Shown: positions 45,369-54,339 of the stretch, one piece after another | How positions within the stretch are numbered: position 1 is the first letter of the stretch | Layout of the letters: every line of letters begins with the position of its first letter | Assembly (NCBI GenBank): GCA_900545245.1 | Contig: UQYV01000013.1 | Coordinates: 1-64,000, forward strand | DNA from: an uncultured Bacteroidales bacterium | GTDB taxonomy: Bacteria > Bacteroidota > Bacteroidia > Bacteroidales > UBA932 | Direction: 5' to 3' | DNA: 64,000 bases | Notes under the pieces: model-generated | Database searches by the model: none | What the model was told of the DNA's origin: nothing | Seen by the model: the letters and a program-made list of their open reading frames with translations, nothing else | Position numbers and translations under genes: made by a program

Positions 45369-45637
45369 AATTTCCGTCAGCCGCCCAACGAAGCAAAGCC
45401 AAGCGCTTGGGGGGGGTAAAAGGTGTATAAAAGGATGGGATGCAAGGCGGACGGCGAAGATGAATACCGCAGCAACCCCAAGGCGCATAAGCGCCGTGCG
45501 AAGCGCACAGAAGCGCAGGCCGGTGGGATAGAGTCCCGCGAAGCACCACTTCCCCTTCGAGGGGACAGGAGGGGTCAATTGGAGGGTGAGGATTTCATCA
45601 AGCCGTCCAACGAAGCAGACCGCCTTTTAGACGTCTT
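45369..45637. other. Intergenic stretch rich in short repeats
   Basis: About 270 bases with no supported gene. It contains a run of eight G's (near 45411), a CCCCTTCGAGGGG hairpin (near 45551), and two copies of GCCG[C/T]CCAACGAAGCA (near 45378 and 45602) about 220 bases apart, pointing to an intergenic repeat family. A 90-codon open frame on the minus strand (45306-45578) runs across these repeats and the terminator and is not credible. Confidence 0.6.
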
Positions 45638-46891
45638 TTACTTACGAATTGCAGCTATACCAGGCAGCTCAATCCCTTCCAAATACTCCAGCATAGCGCC
45701 GCCACCGGTAGAGACATAGCTTACCTTATTGGCGAAGCCCATCTGAGTCACAGCTGCAACTGAGTCGCCACCGCCGACAAGTGTGAACGCGCCGTTCTCG
45801 GTAGCCTTTGCAAGCATCTCGGCAACTTTGTTTGTACCCTTTGCAAATGCAGGAATCTCAAACACACCGACAGGACCGTTCCAAAGAATGGTCTTGGACT
45901 TCATAATGACGTTCTCCCAAGTGGCGAGCGTGCTCGGAGCGGCGTCAACACCCTCCCAGCCGTCAGGAATCTCCGTATTGCGGCAAATCTTCGTATGGGC
46001 ATCCTCGGAGAATGCGTCAGCGATTACAACCTCATCTGAAAGATAGAGCTTCACGCCCTTCTCCTCAGCTTTCTTGAGGATGTTGAGAGCAAGGTCCATC
46101 TGGTCGTCCTCGCAGAGAGAATTTCCGATGTGTCCGCCCTGAGCCTTCTTGAATGTGTAAACCATTCCACCGCCGATAATCATATTGTCAACGATGTCGA
46201 AGAGGTGCTCGATGATGCCGATTTTCGAAGAAACCTTTGCTCCGCCGATGATTGCGGTCACCGGATGCTCAGGAGTCTTGAGTACGCGGTCGATAGCCTT
46301 GATTTCGCCTTCCATCACATAGCCGAACATCTTGTCGTTAGGGAAGTAGTCGGCGATAAGAGCTGTGGATGCGTGTGCACGGTGAGCAGTTCCGAATGCG
46401 TCGTTGATGTAGCAGTCAGCGTAAGAAGCGAGTTTCTCGACGAACTTTTTCTGGCTTTCCTTGAGAGCGGCCTTTGCAACCTTCTTCTCCTCGTCGGTTG
46501 CATCCTCTGCGAGTCCTCTCGGCTTGCCTTCCTCCTCAGCATAAAAACGGAGGTTTTCGAGAAGGAGAACCTCACCCGGTTTGAGAGCCGCTGCCTGTGC
46601 GTCAGCCTTCATGCAGTCGTCGGCGAACTTCACCGGCGTTCCGAGGAGTTCCTCGAGGTGCGGAAGTATGTGCTTGAGAGAGAATTTCTCAGTCACGCCT
46701 TTCGGACGGCCAAGGTGTGACATAATGATGAGCGAACCGCCCTTCTCAAGAACTTTCTTGAGTGTAGGGATTGCGGCACGCATACGTGTGTCGTCCGTAA
46801 TTTCGAACTTATCGTTGAGCGGAACGTTAAAGTCCACGCGCACGATGGCTTTCTTGCCTGCGAAATCGTAAGTTGAAATGTTCTGTTGCAT
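45638..46891 (-). CDS. pgk: Phosphoglycerate kinase
   Basis: PGK makes ATP from 1,3-bisphosphoglycerate in glycolysis. The 417-residue protein has VRVDFNVPL, the substrate-binding SHLGRPKGV, IIGGAKVSSKIG and the C-terminal GGGDSVAAV nucleotide motif. I start at ATG 46891 (MQQNIST), where the family begins; the track-style extension upstream has no conserved residues. A TATCTTTG box (46958-46951) on the minus strand likely drives it. Confidence 0.97.
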   Translation of the reverse strand: MQQNISTYDFAGKKAIVRVDFNVPLNDKFEITDDTRMRAAIPTLKKVLEKGGSLIIMSHLGRPKGVTEKFSLKHILPHLEELLGTPVKFADDCMKADAQAAALKPGEVLLLENLRFYAEEEGKPRGLAEDATDEEKKVAKAALKESQKKFVEKLASYADCYINDAFGTAHRAHASTALIADYFPNDKMFGYVMEGEIKAIDRVLKTPEHPVTAIIGGAKVSSKIGIIEHLFDIVDNMIIGGGMVYTFKKAQGGHIGNSLCEDDQMDLALNILKKAEEKGVKLYLSDEVVIADAFSEDAHTKICRNTEIPDGWEGVDAAPSTLATWENVIMKSKTILWNGPVGVFEIPAFAKGTNKVAEMLAKATENGAFTLVGGGDSVAAVTQMGFANKVSYVSTGGGAMLEYLEGIELPGIAAIRK

Positions 46892-46950
46892 AATTTTTAT
46901 AATAAAATATCTCTTTTTCGATATATACCCTTCATTACGGGCATGGGCTG

Positions 46951-46979
46951 CAAAGATAGCAATTTTTATGCTAACTTTG
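46951..46979. promoter_or_regulatory. Overlapping divergent promoters for pgk and the methyltransferase
   Basis: TATCTTTG on the minus strand (46958-46951) points to pgk, and TAACTTTG on the plus strand (46972-46979) points to the methyltransferase gene. The two -7 boxes are only 13 bases apart and back to back. Neither has a good TTTG at the standard spacing, so strength is uncertain. Confidence 0.5.
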
Positions 46980-46994
46980 TACAAATTTGATGAT

Positions 46995-47930
46995 ATGACA
47001 ATTGAAAGCCCAAACCCGCTGTGGAAGGACTATCAGCTGATAGACTGCGGGAACTTTGAGAAACTCGAAAGATTCGGGAAAATTGTGATGGCGCGTCCTG
47101 AGCCCAAGGCTATTTGGGACAAGTCACTGTCGGAGGAGGAGTGGAACAGGCTCATGCACACACGCTTCGCTCCTGGAGCGGGGTTTGGCAAAGCCGGTAA
47201 GGAAGACAGCGGCACATGGAAGCGGGTCAAAAGGATGGACGACCAGTGGTTTATCAACTATGGCGGCTATGGAGCAGAGGGACCGTCGTTCCGTCTGCGT
47301 CTTGGACTGACTTCTTTCAAACACGTGGGCGTCTTCCCGGAACAGGCACCAAACTGGGAATATATCTACTCTCACACAAAAGCACTCGTGGAAAAAGCGA
47401 AGGCCGAGGGGCGTCCGACACCTAAGGTGCTGAATCTCTTTGCCTACACCGGGGCTGCGTCTCTGGCGGCAAAGGCTGCAGGGGCCGACGTGACTCATCT
47501 CGACTCGGTGCGTCAGGTGGTGACTTGGGCGAAGGGGAATATGGAAAACAGCGGCTTGGACAATATCCGTTGGGTGGTGGAGGATGCGCTGAAGTTTGCG
47601 CGGCGTGAGGCAAAGAGGGGCAATGTCTATCAAGGGATTATCCTTGACCCTCCGGCATACGGGCATGGACCTGACGGGGAGAAATGGAAGTTGGACGAGT
47701 GTCTTAATGATATGCTCAAATGCGTTTCGGCAATTTTGGCTCCGACAGACAGTTTTATGGTGCTGAATCTCTATTCCAACGGCTTCAGTGCAGTGCTCGG
47801 AGAAACGGTGGTGCGGCAGAATTTCTGTCTGAAGACGGGATTTAAGGAAATTCAGAGCGGCGAACTTGTGCTGACGGACTCTTATGGGAAGCGGCTTCCG
47901 CTGAGCATCGTTGTGAGACTGTCCCGATGA
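46995..47930 (+). CDS. Class I SAM-dependent rRNA methyltransferase
   Basis: A 311-residue methyltransferase of the RlmI/RlmK-type fold (COG1092-like). The SAM site is VLNLFAYTGAASLAAKAAG, and the catalytic-side motif is IILDPPAYGHG, an NPPY-like loop adjusted for this family. It acts on cytosine or similar bases of rRNA. No N-terminal PUA domain is present, and the opening (WKDYQLIDCGNFEKLERFGK) is typical of shorter Bacteroidota members. The ATG at 46995 lies 15 bases after the -7 box and is the likely start. Confidence 0.85.
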   Translation: MTIESPNPLWKDYQLIDCGNFEKLERFGKIVMARPEPKAIWDKSLSEEEWNRLMHTRFAPGAGFGKAGKEDSGTWKRVKRMDDQWFINYGGYGAEGPSFRLRLGLTSFKHVGVFPEQAPNWEYIYSHTKALVEKAKAEGRPTPKVLNLFAYTGAASLAAKAAGADVTHLDSVRQVVTWAKGNMENSGLDNIRWVVEDALKFARREAKRGNVYQGIILDPPAYGHGPDGEKWKLDECLNDMLKCVSAILAPTDSFMVLNLYSNGFSAVLGETVVRQNFCLKTGFKEIQSGELVLTDSYGKRLPLSIVVRLSR

Positions 47931-48102
47931 CGGGACGGAGCGAAGAAAAGGCGACCTGCTTCGTTGCACATAAATCGGGATTATTTTGAGTATAAAAACA
48001 TATAACTTTCGTTAAGTAAGTGTTAAAAAATAAGTTGAACTAAATTGTATCAGATTTATGAGATTACTAAATATTGCTGACACAAAACTAAAATAAACAT
48101 TT

Positions 48103-50115
48103 ATGCCATTCAAAAGATTTTTATTTTCGATCGCCGCAGCGTTTCTTTTCGCGGCAACGCCGTCATTCGCGAAGGACGGAAACTATCAGGTGAGCTCGCC
48201 TGACGGGCACATAACCGCATCGGTGACTGTCGGAGAGAACATCAGCTACACGGTGTCCCGCGACGGACAGACACTCATCGCCCCGTCGACGATTTCGATG
48301 AACCTTTCAGACGGCATCGTTTTCGGTCAGAACGACAAGGTGCGCAAGACGGTGAGGGCATCATTTGACGAGACATCCCCTACCGTGGCCTACAAGAAGG
48401 CGGAGGTCCGCGATAATTACAACCAGATTTTATTGAATTTCAAGGAGTTCTCTCTCATTTTCCGCGCCTACGATGACGGTGTAGCATATCGTTTTGTCAG
48501 CAATCTCGACAAGAAGAAGACATACGAGGTCATTTCCGAGCAGGCAGAGTTCAATTTCGGAGAGGACAGACAGGCGTTCATCCCTTATGTGAATTCGGGT
48601 GCAAAGACCGTCGAGGGACAGTTCTTCAATTCCTTTGAGAACACCTACACGGTACAGAATCTTTCACAATGGCGAAAAGACAGGCTGGCCTTCCTTCCTC
48701 TCGTCGTAGCAGCAGACGACGGAGTAAAAATTCTCATCACGGAAGCAGACCTTACGAACTATCCGGGAATGCATGTAATCGGGACGGAGGGTTCAAACTC
48801 GCTGAAGGGAACGTTCGCGCCTTATCCGAAAGTCATCGAGCAGGGCGGTCACAACAAACTTCAGGGAATGGTCAAGGAGCGCGAAAACTTCATTGCGAAG
48901 GCCTCAGGAGACGAGGTTTTCCCATGGAGGGTGATTATGGTGAGCACATCTGACTCGCAACTGGCAGTGAACGACATGGTATGGAAACTCTCTCCAAAGC
49001 AGGATGTCGGCACGGACTATAGTTGGGTGAAGCCGGGCAAGGTTGCTTGGGACTGGTGGAACGACTGGAACCTCTATGGAGTGGATTTCAAAGCGGGCAT
49101 CAACAACGAGACCTATAAATATTACATCGACTTCGCTTCGACTCACGGCATCGCCTATGTGATTCTCGATGAGGGCTGGGCTGTGAATCTCCAAGCGGAC
49201 CTGTTTCAGGTGATTCCGGAAATCGACATACAGGAACTTGTGGATTATGGCAAGGAGCGCGGAGTCGGCATCATTCTTTGGGCGGGCTATTGGGCGTTCA
49301 ACCGCGATATGGAGAAGGTCTGCAGGCATTATTCAGAAATGGGCGTGAAGGGCTTCAAGGTCGATTTTATGGATAGGGACGACCAGCTGATGGTGAATTT
49401 CCACGCCCGCGCCGCAGAAACGGCTGCAAGATATGGCCTTATGCTCGATTTCCACGGCACCTACAAGCCGACCGGACTGAGCCGCCGCTGGCCTAATGTC
49501 GTGAATTACGAGGGTGTGCACGGTCTGGAACAGATGAAATGGAGGCCGAAGGAGTGTGATCAGGTGACCTACGACGTGACGGTTCCGTTCATCCGTATGG
49601 CCGCCGGCCCTATGGACTACACTCAGGGGGCGATGCGCAATGCAAGCAAGAGCAATTACCGCCCTGTCTATAACGAGCCGATGAGTCAGGGCACCCGTTG
49701 CCGCCAACTCGCGGAATATGTGGTTTTCGATTCCCCACTGAATATGCTCTGCGACTCCCCGTCCAACTACATTGCAGAAGCTGAGTGCACAGAGTTTATT
49801 GCCGCCTGCCCGGAGACTTGGGATGAGAGTCTGGGAGTGAACGGGGAAATCGGCAAGTACATCACCATTGCCCGCCGCAGCGGAGACGCCTGGTATGTCG
49901 GTGCCCTCACGAACTGGGACGAGCGGGATATTACCCTCGATTTGAGTTTCCTCGGCGAAGGCGAATGGTCTCTTGACATCTTCCAGGACGGCCCGAACGC
50001 CGAAAAGGCAGCCCGTGACTACGTTCACACCACCGCCACCGTTCCTGCCGGCCACAAAATCACCGCTCACCTCGCCCCTGGCGGCGGCTGGGCAGCGAAG
50101 ATTACCCACAAGTAA
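48103..50115 (+). CDS. Glycoside hydrolase family 97 (retaining type)
   Basis: A 670-residue exported enzyme (signal peptide to about residue 23) of the GH97 family, whose members cleave alpha-glucosidic or alpha-galactosidic bonds. The N-terminal beta-sandwich (PDGHITASVTV) and the TIM barrel (VAWDWWNDWNLYG, YVILDEGWA, ILWAGYW) are clear. The strand GFKVDFMDRDDQ supplies Asp421, and NYEGVHGLE supplies Glu470. This Asp is the nucleophile in retaining GH97 alpha-galactosidases; the inverting glucosidase SusB uses Glu residues instead. I therefore infer a retaining enzyme, possibly an alpha-galactosidase. The gene stands alone, with no Sus neighbours. Confidence 0.88.
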   Translation: MPFKRFLFSIAAAFLFAATPSFAKDGNYQVSSPDGHITASVTVGENISYTVSRDGQTLIAPSTISMNLSDGIVFGQNDKVRKTVRASFDETSPTVAYKKAEVRDNYNQILLNFKEFSLIFRAYDDGVAYRFVSNLDKKKTYEVISEQAEFNFGEDRQAFIPYVNSGAKTVEGQFFNSFENTYTVQNLSQWRKDRLAFLPLVVAADDGVKILITEADLTNYPGMHVIGTEGSNSLKGTFAPYPKVIEQGGHNKLQGMVKERENFIAKASGDEVFPWRVIMVSTSDSQLAVNDMVWKLSPKQDVGTDYSWVKPGKVAWDWWNDWNLYGVDFKAGINNETYKYYIDFASTHGIAYVILDEGWAVNLQADLFQVIPEIDIQELVDYGKERGVGIILWAGYWAFNRDMEKVCRHYSEMGVKGFKVDFMDRDDQLMVNFHARAAETAARYGLMLDFHGTYKPTGLSRRWPNVVNYEGVHGLEQMKWRPKECDQVTYDVTVPFIRMAAGPMDYTQGAMRNASKSNYRPVYNEPMSQGTRCRQLAEYVVFDSPLNMLCDSPSNYIAEAECTEFIAACPETWDESLGVNGEIGKYITIARRSGDAWYVGALTNWDERDITLDLSFLGEGEWSLDIFQDGPNAEKAARDYVHTTATVPAGHKITAHLAPGGGWAAKITHK

Positions 50116-50160
50116 AAGAGAGAAGTAGATTTAGAATGCCTGAGGGGTGCTGACCCAAAA

Positions 50161-50225
50161 GTCCCGTAGGGACCGCGCCGGGGGCGCGAGATTCCCCTAA
50201 TAGGGGTCGCAGACGTTAGTCTGCG
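50161..50225. repeat. Cluster of short hairpins after GH97
   Basis: Four small inverted repeats in a row: GTCCC-GTA-GGGAC (50161-50173), a GC-rich one at 50174-50188, CCCCT-AAT-AGGGG (50194-50206), and CGCAGAC-GTTA-GTCTGCG (50208-50225). They do not form a standard terminator and resemble an intergenic repeat. Confidence 0.6.
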
Positions 50226-50239
50226 GGGGTTAGGAAGAA

Positions 50240-50278
50240 AAAGGCGCTGGCCAAAAACACTTTTTGGTCAGCGCCTTT
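50240..50278. terminator. Bidirectional terminator
   Basis: A stem of about 17 bp (50240-50257 with 50261-50278) with a tiny loop, one mismatch, and A/T tracts at both ends. It separates GH97 from the convergent AAA gene. Confidence 0.75.
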
Positions 50279-50290
50279 ATTGAAATATGC

Positions 50291-51607
50291 CTAATCCGTC
50301 AACCACTTGATAGCCCACTCCGCCAATGGCGAAGGGCAGGCAAGCATACCGCAGTTCTGCTGAAGATTCAAAAATGAAAAGCGTATGCGGTTCTGCGGAT
50401 GATAACGGTCGTTGTAAACTACGATGCTCCTGCCACTGATACAGTTTTCAGCCTTGACTTCTACCGGAACTATATCACTTCCAAGCTGCAGGAGGAACTC
50501 AATCTCTGCCTTACCATCCGATGACCAATAATAAGGTATTGAACCATAAGATGGTAGCAGACTTTGCAATACTGCATTCTCTGCCATTGCTCCCTTAAAT
50601 TCCGTATAATTTGCAGTCGGGTCAAGGACAATGCTCCCAGGAAGTCCGGATAAACGGCGCAGAAGGCCACAGTCACAGGCATAAATCTTAAATATGTCAG
50701 TTTCTCCGTATGCCGCCAACGGCATCCCTGGTTTTGATACAGCATTCACTTTATATATCATTCCTGCATCTTCAAGCCAAAGCAACGCATCTTCGTAGTC
50801 CCTGCTTCGCGCCCCGGTTTTTATGACCTTATAAACGAACTTACGGCTTTCTTTGGCGAGTTGTGATGGAAGAGAATGCCAAATGGCATGAATGCGAGGT
50901 ATTTCTCGTGGTTCCGCATACTTTGCAAAGTCGAGTTCATACAAATCCAAAATACCTTTCAATATGTCATCAACTGCCTGCATCCCTTGATTTTCAATCA
51001 TAGCTATAGTCGCCTCCGGCATTCCTCCGGACACCATATATCTGCGATATTCAGATTTTAGCTTATCAAGTATTATCAGCGGCAATTTCTCCGGGCGATC
51101 CATCTGCTCAACGAAACCGAATGTGGCACTATCGCTTGCGCGCAAGTATTCCTTAAAGGAAATCGGATACATCCGAACCATCTGTACCTTGCCGACAGGA
51201 ACCGTCATATTTCTTTTTTTTACAGCCACGCCCAACAGAGAACCTGCAGCAATAATATGCCATTCCGGAGCATCTTCACAAAAATATTTCAGAGAATTTA
51301 GAGCTTCCTCACATTCCTGTATTTCATCAAATATCAGCAAAGTCTTGCCCGGAATAAGCGGAACATCGCTATAAAGCGCAAGCTCTTTCAGAATACGGGA
51401 CGGCTCCTTGGAGACGGAAAAGACTGACTGCAACTCTTTCTGACGATCAAAATCGAATTTAGCTGTATACTCAAAGCATTCCTTTCCAAACGCCACCATT
51501 GTCCATGTCTTACCAATCTGACGGGCACCTGTCAGAAGAATAGGCTTGTGCCTTTCGGAAATCTGCCATTCCTTAAATCTATTGATAATTTCTCTCTTTA
51601 TATCCAT
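50291..51607 (-). CDS. AAA-family ATPase with DUF4143 domain
   Basis: A 438-residue AAA/DUF4143 protein. Walker A is GARQIGKT (near residue 31), and Walker B is LIFDEIQE (near 88). The AAGSLLGVAVK sensor region follows. The C-terminal domain keeps the PD-(D/E)XK-like features that the other copy lacks: AEIEFLL then DIVPVEVKAEN, with the conserved Lys. I start at ATG 51607, where homologues begin and which fits the promoter. It overlaps the end of the next gene's region only in an upstream, non-coding extension. Unknown role; the multi-copy family may act in stress or defence. Confidence 0.85.
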   Translation of the reverse strand: MDIKREIINRFKEWQISERHKPILLTGARQIGKTWTMVAFGKECFEYTAKFDFDRQKELQSVFSVSKEPSRILKELALYSDVPLIPGKTLLIFDEIQECEEALNSLKYFCEDAPEWHIIAAGSLLGVAVKKRNMTVPVGKVQMVRMYPISFKEYLRASDSATFGFVEQMDRPEKLPLIILDKLKSEYRRYMVSGGMPEATIAMIENQGMQAVDDILKGILDLYELDFAKYAEPREIPRIHAIWHSLPSQLAKESRKFVYKVIKTGARSRDYEDALLWLEDAGMIYKVNAVSKPGMPLAAYGETDIFKIYACDCGLLRRLSGLPGSIVLDPTANYTEFKGAMAENAVLQSLLPSYGSIPYYWSSDGKAEIEFLLQLGSDIVPVEVKAENCISGRSIVVYNDRYHPQNRIRFSFLNLQQNCGMLACPSPLAEWAIKWLTD

Positions 51608-51666
51608 AATACACCAACAACTTCCGATTTGTGCCAACTTTGACATTTTTCCGAACTTGTCAGGTG

Positions 51667-51698
51667 CGAAGATATAATAGATTTTCGAATAAGCCAAA
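51667..51698 (-). promoter_or_regulatory. Promoter of the second AAA gene
   Basis: On the minus strand TTTG (51698-51695), a 20-base spacer and TATCTTCG (51674-51667), one base off the TAnnTTTG consensus. Transcription would start near 51660, giving a leader of about 53 bases to the start at 51607. Confidence 0.55.
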
Positions 51699-51746
51699 TA
51701 TCCACGAGCATTTTTATGATGGATTTTCCATTCTAGGATACCCAGC

Positions 51747-52952
51747 TCAGAAATGGCGAGCCAACTGCACAAGTTCGAGGCACATGCGGCTATTGTGATA
51801 GGGACATTTCCAAAATCCGGCTTTGTCGTCCGAAAGGTTGACAGAGCCGTTTTCTTTTATGCTCCAGAACCATTCGCCGTTGTTGTTATCGACAAGATTG
51901 TCGAGAATATATTGCCACGTGCGGTTCATCATCGGAAGATACTCCGACAGTCCGTGACGGGCAAAGAGCCAGGCGAGTCCTACCTCGGATTCGGCCTGCA
52001 CCCACCAATGGCGCTCCGCATCAAGACTTCCGTCCGCCTTCCGTTCATAAGCCAGGCTTCCGTCAGGAAAGTAGCCTTCAAGCGCCGCAGAGGCGATTTC
52101 CCTGCACTCGGGCTTGATTTTTTCCACAAGAGAGCTGTCGGAAAGCACCGTCGCAGCCTCAAGGAGAAGCCAGGATGCCTCGATGTCGTGTCCATAAGAA
52201 TAGGTTTGTGAAGACGTCGGATGCCAGTATTTGTCGAAAAAGAGCCCCAAATGATGATTGGTCGGAGATTTGATTTTATTGAAAAATATATCCAATAAAT
52301 CCACAATTCTTTCCCGAAGTTCCGGACTTTTCCACACACGATAGAGATTCGTATACGGCTCAAGGATATGCAGATGAGTGTTCATCGTCTTGGGGGCGTT
52401 CTCGTCTTTTCCGCTGAGTCTCACATCTTTAAGCTCAGTCCAATCTCTTGCCGCAGCCTCGAAATACCCTCCGCTCAGACGGTCACGTGCGTGGAGTTCG
52501 AGTGATTCGAAAAGGCGGATGGCATACTCGAGAGATTGAGGATTTCCCGTTGCACGATGGTGTTCGCTCAATCCGTATATCGCAAAGCCTATCGCATAGG
52601 ATTGCTTTTTTGTATCCTTCGGCTGTCCGGATGAAGACACGGACCAATATACTCCGCCATATTCATAATCATAAAAATACTTTAAAATCCAGTTTTTCGC
52701 GTCCTCGGCACATTCGAGATACTCGGGATTTCCGAGAATGCGGTAGGCGGCAGAAAAGGTCCAGAGGATGCGGCTATAGAGGATTGCACCCCTGTCGGCA
52801 TCGCCAAAGACTTCGCCCTCTCCGGAAATACGCCCGTAGAATCCACCCATTCCGTCACGGACCTCATTCATCCAAAACGGAAGAATGTTGGTTGTCAGAT
52901 GTCGCTGCATTTCTGCGGCAAGTTGAGCGATACTTTTCATTTTTGTTGTCAT
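51747..52952 (-). CDS. AGE-family cellobiose/mannobiose 2-epimerase
   Basis: A 401-residue (alpha/alpha)6-barrel enzyme of the N-acylglucosamine 2-epimerase (AGE) family. The opening ILPFWMNEVRDGMGGFYGRI and the motifs GGVYWSVS, NTHLHILEPY and HWWVQAESEVG (with catalytic His residues) are typical of cellobiose 2-epimerases. Given the GH130 phosphorylase two genes upstream, its likely substrate is beta-1,4-mannobiose, converted to mannosyl-glucose. Its start overlaps the symporter stop by 4 bases (ATGA), so translation is coupled. It is the last gene of the operon. Confidence 0.85.
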   Translation of the reverse strand: MTTKMKSIAQLAAEMQRHLTTNILPFWMNEVRDGMGGFYGRISGEGEVFGDADRGAILYSRILWTFSAAYRILGNPEYLECAEDAKNWILKYFYDYEYGGVYWSVSSSGQPKDTKKQSYAIGFAIYGLSEHHRATGNPQSLEYAIRLFESLELHARDRLSGGYFEAAARDWTELKDVRLSGKDENAPKTMNTHLHILEPYTNLYRVWKSPELRERIVDLLDIFFNKIKSPTNHHLGLFFDKYWHPTSSQTYSYGHDIEASWLLLEAATVLSDSSLVEKIKPECREIASAALEGYFPDGSLAYERKADGSLDAERHWWVQAESEVGLAWLFARHGLSEYLPMMNRTWQYILDNLVDNNNGEWFWSIKENGSVNLSDDKAGFWKCPYHNSRMCLELVQLARHF

Positions 52953-54325
52953 TTTGTTCGGCGGCGGGATTCGAGTCCTTCAGCCACTTCCCTCATCGTA
53001 TTGTCGCCAAGAGGGTAGAAGCTGACGAGTATTGCCGATGCGACAGCCCCGACTGCCGGAAGGTAGCCAAGCATCGCCCTTATTCCTGAAATTGCATCAG
53101 CAGATTGTATTTCGTTGGCTTGGAATCCGTAAAACGACAGAAGCCAGCCGGTTAATGCCCCGCCTATCGTCCATCCCAATTTCTGGGACATAGAAGATGA
53201 GGAGAATATCAGACCCGTTGCCCTACGTCCTGTTTTCCATTCAGACCAGTCTGCAATGTCGGCGTACATCGACCAAAGAAGAGGGAATATGCTGCCCGCA
53301 CAAAGGCTTATGAGCAGCTGAAGAACAAACATCAGAACAATCTGATTGGGCTGCAAGAAAAAGAAAACAACACTCAGAAGGGCTGCAATGCACATCGCTC
53401 CGCCATAGACCCTCTTTTTGCCCAGGCTGTCGGCAAGTGGAGCGGACAAGGCGACACCTGCCATATTGGAAAGCTGCCCGACCATAAGATAGAGCGCCGA
53501 GAGGGTGAAAAAACCGCCGAAAACTTGCGTATCTTCTTGATGGACATAGTATTTGAAATAGTATATCGCAGCTCCGTCACGCACGGAATTGAAGATGAGT
53601 GCCGTGATGCCGGCACCAAGCAGAATCCACCAAGGACGGTTGTGGAGCAAGAGGTCTTTCAAATCCTCGGAAACGCTACCGCTTTCGGAAGCATCGGGGC
53701 GGACTCTCTCACGGACACCCCGGAAGCAGAGCAGCAGCAATGCCAGACAGAGAAGTCCTACGACTGCAACAGAAAAGGTCCAGCCAAGAGCATCAGAATC
53801 AAGACTTCGGGAGAAGAAACGCACGAGAGGCTCAGTCATCGCCAAGGCTATGAGACTCCCGGCGTAAGCGAAGAACATACGGTAGGAAGACAAGGCGTTG
53901 CGATCGCGTCCATCAGAAGATATGAGCCCGAGGAGCGATGCGTAAGGGACATTGACTGCGGAATATGCCATCATCATCAATGTGTAGGTGATATATGCAT
54001 AGAGCAGGCGCGTCCACGGAGCCCAAGTGGTGGGAGGCACTGCAAAAGTCAACACACCGAAGATGGCAAACGGGAGGGCACCGAACAATATCCACGGGCG
54101 GAATTTTCCCCAACGACTTTCCGTACGGTCGGCAAGCATCCCGAAAATGGGGTCGTTCACCGCATCCCAAATCCTTGTTACAAAGAACATTGTACCCACT
54201 GCAGCAGGGGCAAGGCCGAAGATGTCGGTGTAGAAGAACAACAAATACATTCCGAAAATTTTCCAGAACATAGATGAAGCCATATCACCGAATCCATAAG
54301 AAATCTTTTCTTTTATTCCGACCAT
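52949..54325 (-). CDS. GPH-family sugar:cation symporter
   Basis: A 458-residue membrane transporter with 12 helices. The GPH (glycoside-pentoside-hexuronide) signature is present: RIWDAVNDPIFGMLADRTESRWGKFRPWILFG, shown here by its parts DAVNDPIFG and RWGKFRPW. It probably imports the disaccharide (mannobiose) across the inner membrane. I use ATG 54325 rather than TTG 54331. It lies 14 bases after the AraC gene. Confidence 0.88.
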   Translation of the reverse strand: MVGIKEKISYGFGDMASSMFWKIFGMYLLFFYTDIFGLAPAAVGTMFFVTRIWDAVNDPIFGMLADRTESRWGKFRPWILFGALPFAIFGVLTFAVPPTTWAPWTRLLYAYITYTLMMMAYSAVNVPYASLLGLISSDGRDRNALSSYRMFFAYAGSLIALAMTEPLVRFFSRSLDSDALGWTFSVAVVGLLCLALLLLCFRGVRERVRPDASESGSVSEDLKDLLLHNRPWWILLGAGITALIFNSVRDGAAIYYFKYYVHQEDTQVFGGFFTLSALYLMVGQLSNMAGVALSAPLADSLGKKRVYGGAMCIAALLSVVFFFLQPNQIVLMFVLQLLISLCAGSIFPLLWSMYADIADWSEWKTGRRATGLIFSSSSMSQKLGWTIGGALTGWLLSFYGFQANEIQSADAISGIRAMLGYLPAVGAVASAILVSFYPLGDNTMREVAEGLESRRRTK

Positions 54326-54339
54326 AAGCAAATCTGTTG

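Noticed and set aside
45306..45578. A 90-codon minus-strand frame next to the lipoprotein pair
   Set aside because: It crosses a terminator hairpin and intergenic repeats and has no recognisable features.
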